Assembly (NCBI GenBank): GCA_900548905.1
Contig: URMK01000007.1
Coordinates: 62,001-126,000, forward strand
Reading direction: 5' to 3'
DNA length: 64,000 nucleotides
Source: an uncultured Lachnospiraceae bacterium
GTDB lineage: Bacteria > Bacillota > Clostridia > Lachnospirales > Lachnospiraceae
The notes beneath the pieces are model-generated. The model did no database searches. It had not been told where the DNA came from and saw only the letters and a program-made list of their open reading frames with translations. The translations under genes and the position numbers were made by a program. Positions 61,341 to 64,000 of this stretch are shown in pieces (the first letter of the stretch is position 1; every line of letters starts with the position of its first letter).

Positions 61341-61591
61341 AGAACAAAGAAGAAACCATGGAACAGCCGGACTGTGGTGTATTGTCCATCCCTAATGTCA
61401 TGCTGGAGGCGGCAGGTATCCCGCCTGACAGTGACTTGACGGTGGAAACCATTCCCGGCGTCCTGTTGATCGGGACGGAGGAACCGCTGAAAAGAGCCAA
61501 CCAGCCGCTCCTTGACCTGCTGGAAGAACTGGGCATCCCGCAGGAGGAAGTCACGAGCGCACTGGAGGAAGGGGGATATCTCAATGAATAA
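61337..61591 (+). CDS. Small acidic element protein
   Basis: 84 residues, acidic and Leu-rich (LSIPNVMLEAAGIPPDSDLTVE, LDLLEELGIPQEEVTSALEE split into two helices). The N-terminal half loosely recalls an AbrB/SpoVT beta-hairpin. It overlaps the methylase stop by 4 bases and the next gene by 8, so the three are translationally coupled. Function unknown; pairing with the AbrB-like protein downstream suggests an antitoxin-like or regulatory partner, which is speculative. Confidence 0.72.
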   Translation: MKNKEETMEQPDCGVLSIPNVMLEAAGIPPDSDLTVETIPGVLLIGTEEPLKRANQPLLDLLEELGIPQEEVTSALEEGGYLNE

Positions 61592-61859
61592 GCCGGTATA
61601 CAAGCTGATGGATGGAAAAGGCCGTGTGCTGATACCCAAAGCCCTGCGGGACAGCGCCAAGATGGAATACGGCGATATTGTGCGTCTGGGCCTTGCCGAT
61701 GGGAAAGTCACGGTGCGCAGGGTGGATATTGTGGAGGCAGGGGACCAGTCGCCGGAGGCCGTGGAAGCCTTTGTCCGCTCTGCGTTCAAATCCATGCCGG
61801 ACACAACCAGACTGGAGATGATCGCCGAACTGAGCGGCCTGCTCCAGAAGAAAGAATAA
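61584..61859 (+). CDS. AbrB/MazE/SpoVT-type DNA-binding protein
   Basis: 91 residues. The N-terminal swapped-hairpin pattern is KLMDGKGRVLIPKALRDSAKM, followed by DIVRLGLADGKVTVRRV, matching AbrB-type DNA-binding domains; the C-terminal 40 residues are helical. It starts at ATG 61584 inside the previous gene's end. A regulator of element genes is the expected role; no toxin gene is visible next to it. Confidence 0.8.
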   Translation: MNKPVYKLMDGKGRVLIPKALRDSAKMEYGDIVRLGLADGKVTVRRVDIVEAGDQSPEAVEAFVRSAFKSMPDTTRLEMIAELSGLLQKKE

Positions 61860-61881
61860 CATGGAACAGAATGGAGGATGT

Positions 61882-62847
61882 ATGGACTATCCAGAATTTT
61901 TACAGGAAATACAGAAGGGAATCAGAGCGTATCTGCCGGAGAGATACCAGGATTATAAGATAGAGATCCATCCGTCCAGGAAAAACAACGGAGTTATTCT
62001 GGACGGACTTATCATACAGGGAAAAGAACGGATCGTTCCTGTCATTTATCTCAATGATTTTTTCAAACAGGCTGAAAACGGTGCGGATTTAAGCAGTGTC
62101 ATGAAGGAGATTGCGGACTTATATGAGAACAGGAGGGGAACAGCGCCAGAGTTTTCAGAAGAAATATACCAGTATGATAAAGTCAGGGAGCATCTTATCG
62201 TGACTGTCTGCAATGCGGAGAAGAACAGGGGGCTGCTGAAAACCGTGCCGCATGAAAGCAGGGAGGATCTTGCACTGACCTACCGTATCAAAAGAGCCGG
62301 GGAGCCGGAGAGGGGAATGGAAAGCATTCTCGTGAAAAACAGCATGCTGAAATACTGGGGGATTGAGGAACAGGAACTGAGGGAGGATGCCTGGAACAGC
62401 ATGAACAGGGAAAGTCCGGCTTCTTTCCGCAGTATGGAAGATGTTCTTCGGGAGGTGTTTTCCAAACAGGCAGCAGCGAACCCGAATCTGGAACCGGAAC
62501 TGATGATGGAGGCGGTACCGCCGCTGCCGCTTTATGTGCTGACCAATGCGGAGGGTATTTGGGGAGCCGCTTATATGTTCGACAGGGAAATCATGGCGGG
62601 AATTGCAGAAACGCTTGGCCAGGACCTGCTTATCCTCCCTTCATCGGTCCATGAAACGCTTATCATACCGGAGGAGCCAGATATGGATATGGAGAATTAC
62701 CTGGACCTGGTAAGGACCGTGAATGCCATGGAACTAGACCCGGAGGATATCCTGTCTGACCAGATTTACCGCTTTGACAGGAAGAAACAGGAAACCAGCC
62801 TTGTGGTACTGCCGGGGCAGGCACAGGGCATGGGGATGAAGATGTAA
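61882..62847 (+). CDS. DUF5688-family element protein
   Basis: 321 residues, beginning MDYPEFLQEIQKGIRAYLPERYQ, followed by VILDGLIIQGKERIVPVIYLNDFF and a middle with LPLYVLTNAEGIWGAAYM and LPSSVHETLIIPEE. This matches the layout of DUF5688 proteins, which are common in Firmicutes integrative elements and have no known function. ATG 61882, with TGGAGGATGT upstream, is preferred to ATG 61861. No signal peptide or membrane segment. Confidence 0.8.
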   Translation: MDYPEFLQEIQKGIRAYLPERYQDYKIEIHPSRKNNGVILDGLIIQGKERIVPVIYLNDFFKQAENGADLSSVMKEIADLYENRRGTAPEFSEEIYQYDKVREHLIVTVCNAEKNRGLLKTVPHESREDLALTYRIKRAGEPERGMESILVKNSMLKYWGIEEQELREDAWNSMNRESPASFRSMEDVLREVFSKQAAANPNLEPELMMEAVPPLPLYVLTNAEGIWGAAYMFDREIMAGIAETLGQDLLILPSSVHETLIIPEEPDMDMENYLDLVRTVNAMELDPEDILSDQIYRFDRKKQETSLVVLPGQAQGMGMKM

Positions 62848-62860
62848 AGGAGGAACGTCC

Positions 62861-63421
62861 ATGAGGATATTTACTCATGAGGACTGCGACCATACCGGCT
62901 ATGGATTTTCATTGAAGAACAAGGTTGTGGTTCTGCCAAGATCTGTGCTGCCTTGTGAACATTCGGGGCAGCTTTTTTTCTGCACCGGGGGAAACGGGGC
63001 GAAGGCGGACCCCATCGGACGCTCGGTATTTTTAGTGTCTCTGACTACCGGCGAACCCTGCTGCTTTTTTCGGAAGGATGTAATAGGGACGCTGAAGCCG
63101 GAGCTTCTGCCGGAGGAGGAAAAACTCCAGCTTTCGCAGATCCGGCCCAATGGAGCGGCTGATTTAAAGACCCACGAACCCCAGTATTCCGGCTACAGCT
63201 TTTTAAAAGATGGAAGATATGCTTCCGGTGTCTGGCTGTGCAGTCTGGAAGAGGTGGGGAACTATGTGGAGATGCAGAAACCCTACCAGCACCGTGTCCT
63301 CATCTGTGACCGGGATGATTTTTCCGTGATGGAGGTGGTGGACGGCCAGCTTGTGTTCCCGACCCAGGAGGATATGGAAGCTCATCAGCAGGAGCAGAAA
63401 GGCGGGATGGAGATGCAGTAA
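62861..63421 (+). CDS. Hypothetical element protein
   Basis: 186 residues, starting MRIFTHEDCDHTGYGFSLKN. It has several Cys (PCEHSGQLFFC, EPCCFFRKD) and ends in a Gln/Glu-rich tail. Similar modules occur as parts of large polyvalent proteins, but I do not recognise a family with confidence. AAAGGAGGAACGTCC precedes the ATG, and it lies 14 bases after the DUF5688 gene. Confidence 0.7.
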   Translation: MRIFTHEDCDHTGYGFSLKNKVVVLPRSVLPCEHSGQLFFCTGGNGAKADPIGRSVFLVSLTTGEPCCFFRKDVIGTLKPELLPEEEKLQLSQIRPNGAADLKTHEPQYSGYSFLKDGRYASGVWLCSLEEVGNYVEMQKPYQHRVLICDRDDFSVMEVVDGQLVFPTQEDMEAHQQEQKGGMEMQ

Positions 63422-63434
63422 GGAGGCATGACCC

Positions 63435-63992
63435 ATGAAACCAATCTACATTGAAAACGGCGTCATTGTTTACTATGGAAACCGTGTGGGCCGCGTCAGC
63501 AAGAATTGTGCCGTAGTTGTTCCCATGTTTAAGGGGCAGGAACTGAATGATTTCCTGAAAAATCAGCGGAATATCAAAGAAGTGAAATGGCTGGATGGTG
63601 TGTTTGACCGGCTGATGACCGGTTCCAAGGATGCCCATGAATCGCAGGCACTGAAAAACTGCCGGGTGTGGCAGCTCAAGCCCGATGTGGACATCCGCAT
63701 GAAATTCATCCGGTACGATAAGCTGTGCCGGAACTTCGGTCCGCCCAACCCGGACAATTACCAGTGTGTGTTTGATGGGATGGTTGATACCAATGATCTG
63801 GATGCCCTTTATACCAAATTTGATATGGACCATCCGCCTGGTTACCATGGACACGCCATTTCCATCAGTGATGTGCTGGAACTGTATGATGGTTCCGGCA
63901 GCAGCTTCCATTACATCGACCGCGTTGGTTTCAAACAGGTGGATTTTGAACCGATGGAACACAGGATGGAGCCACAGACATTATCCATGTAA
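63435..63992 (+). CDS. YodL-domain element protein
   Basis: 185 residues. The C-terminal half, YQCVFDGMVDTNDLDALYTK, FDMDHPPGYHGHAISISDVL and SSFHYIDRVGFKQVDF, matches the YodL-like domain that is common in accessory proteins of mobile elements; the N-terminal 100 residues are unassigned. RBS AGGAGGCATGACCC. The bases after its stop (GGAGGAGG) are the ribosome site of a further gene outside the window. Confidence 0.8.
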   Translation: MKPIYIENGVIVYYGNRVGRVSKNCAVVVPMFKGQELNDFLKNQRNIKEVKWLDGVFDRLMTGSKDAHESQALKNCRVWQLKPDVDIRMKFIRYDKLCRNFGPPNPDNYQCVFDGMVDTNDLDALYTKFDMDHPPGYHGHAISISDVLELYDGSGSSFHYIDRVGFKQVDFEPMEHRMEPQTLSM

Positions 63993-64000
63993 GGAGGAGG

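Larger units (their letters stand above)
56628..64000. mobile_element. Left part of an integrative (conjugative) element
   Basis: Starting where the flavodoxin reading is broken, the region carries recombinase-type end repeats (56642-56724) and then a compact run of plus-strand genes typical of Firmicutes integrative elements: ArdA-type antirestriction, D12 adenine methylase, AbrB-like, DUF5688, and a YodL-domain protein, with Dam/ArdA protecting against host restriction. No integrase, relaxase or coupling protein is inside the window, so mobility class is unassigned; the element continues past the edge. Confidence 0.85.

Noticed and set aside
61337..61859. Toxin-antitoxin pair
   Set aside because: The AbrB-like protein resembles an antitoxin, but its partner is acidic and lacks any PemK/PIN/RelE-type toxin motif.
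1..64000. tRNA/rRNA genes, CRISPR arrays, riboswitches
   Set aside because: No cloverleaf with a GTTCGANTC-type T-arm, no regularly spaced identical repeats, and no recognised aptamer core were found on reading both strands; absence is not proven without covariance-model scans.

Overview
The window looks like a carbohydrate-scavenging chromosomal region of a gut-type Clostridia, most likely Lachnospiraceae. The evidence is consensus AGGAGG ribosome sites, sigma-A promoters (TTGACA/TATAAT types), lipoprotein leaders ending in a lipobox Cys, many binding-protein-dependent sugar importers lacking their own ATPase, LacI/AraC/GntR/LysR local regulators, and a Firmicutes integrative element at the right edge. 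Species is not determined.

Layout. (1) 1-12411: end of a sugar ABC permease pair, then an intracellular catabolic operon: PfkB kinase, fucose-isomerase-like enzyme, class II aldolase, D-2-hydroxyacid dehydrogenase, RpiB/LacAB-type isomerase, AllA-like cupin, a GH35-type hydrolase, an extra binding protein, a GH4 hydrolase and an SDR dehydrogenase. (2) 12412-14567: structured intergenic repeat, a broken IS701-type transposase (minus strand) and a decayed second transposase fragment. (3) 14568-20152: LacI regulator, then binding protein, two permeases and a Gfo/Idh/MocA dehydrogenase behind a good promoter. (4) 20153-29640: a MerR regulator fused to a large C-terminal domain, two five-bladed-propeller glycosidases of which the first carries a -1 frameshift at A_AAA_AAG, a MATE exporter and an MFS transporter that overlap tail to tail, a LysR regulator, and a tandem double GntR regulator. 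(5) 29651-39944: AraC-type membrane sensor divergent from an LplB/YtcP-type importer operon with two cytosolic sulfatases and an SGNH esterase. (6) 40032-55276: LacI repressor divergent, across a dense set of TGCAAA-type half-sites, from a long operon: isomerase-like protein, FGGY kinase, neutral-ceramidase-like protein, YjbQ protein, TIM-like protein, a single-frame SIS-GH39 fusion, another importer, an FSA-type aldolase and a GH99-like protein. (7) 55271-64000: a LysR gene, a flavodoxin gene cut off after about 100 codons, and from about 56628 to the window edge the left part of an integrative element (ArdA-type antirestriction protein, D12 adenine methylase, small AbrB-like protein, DUF5688 and YodL-domain proteins).

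How the genes work together. Glycosidases, sulfatases and the SGNH hydrolase all lack visible signal peptides, so the model is import of (sulfated, probably acylated) oligosaccharides by lipoprotein-dependent ABC importers, followed by cytoplasmic desulfation, de-esterification and hydrolysis, then isomerase-kinase-aldolase routes into triose phosphates. No importer ATPase, sulfatase maturase or element integrase is inside the window. The sugars are not identifiable from sequence alone. The most unusual items are the SIS-GH39 fusion with its YjbQ/TIM-like/ceramidase-like neighbours, the slippery-site frameshift that switches between a normal GH43 end and a two-enzyme fusion, the MerR-DUF6273-like fusion, and the methylase gene whose apparent start is ATC.
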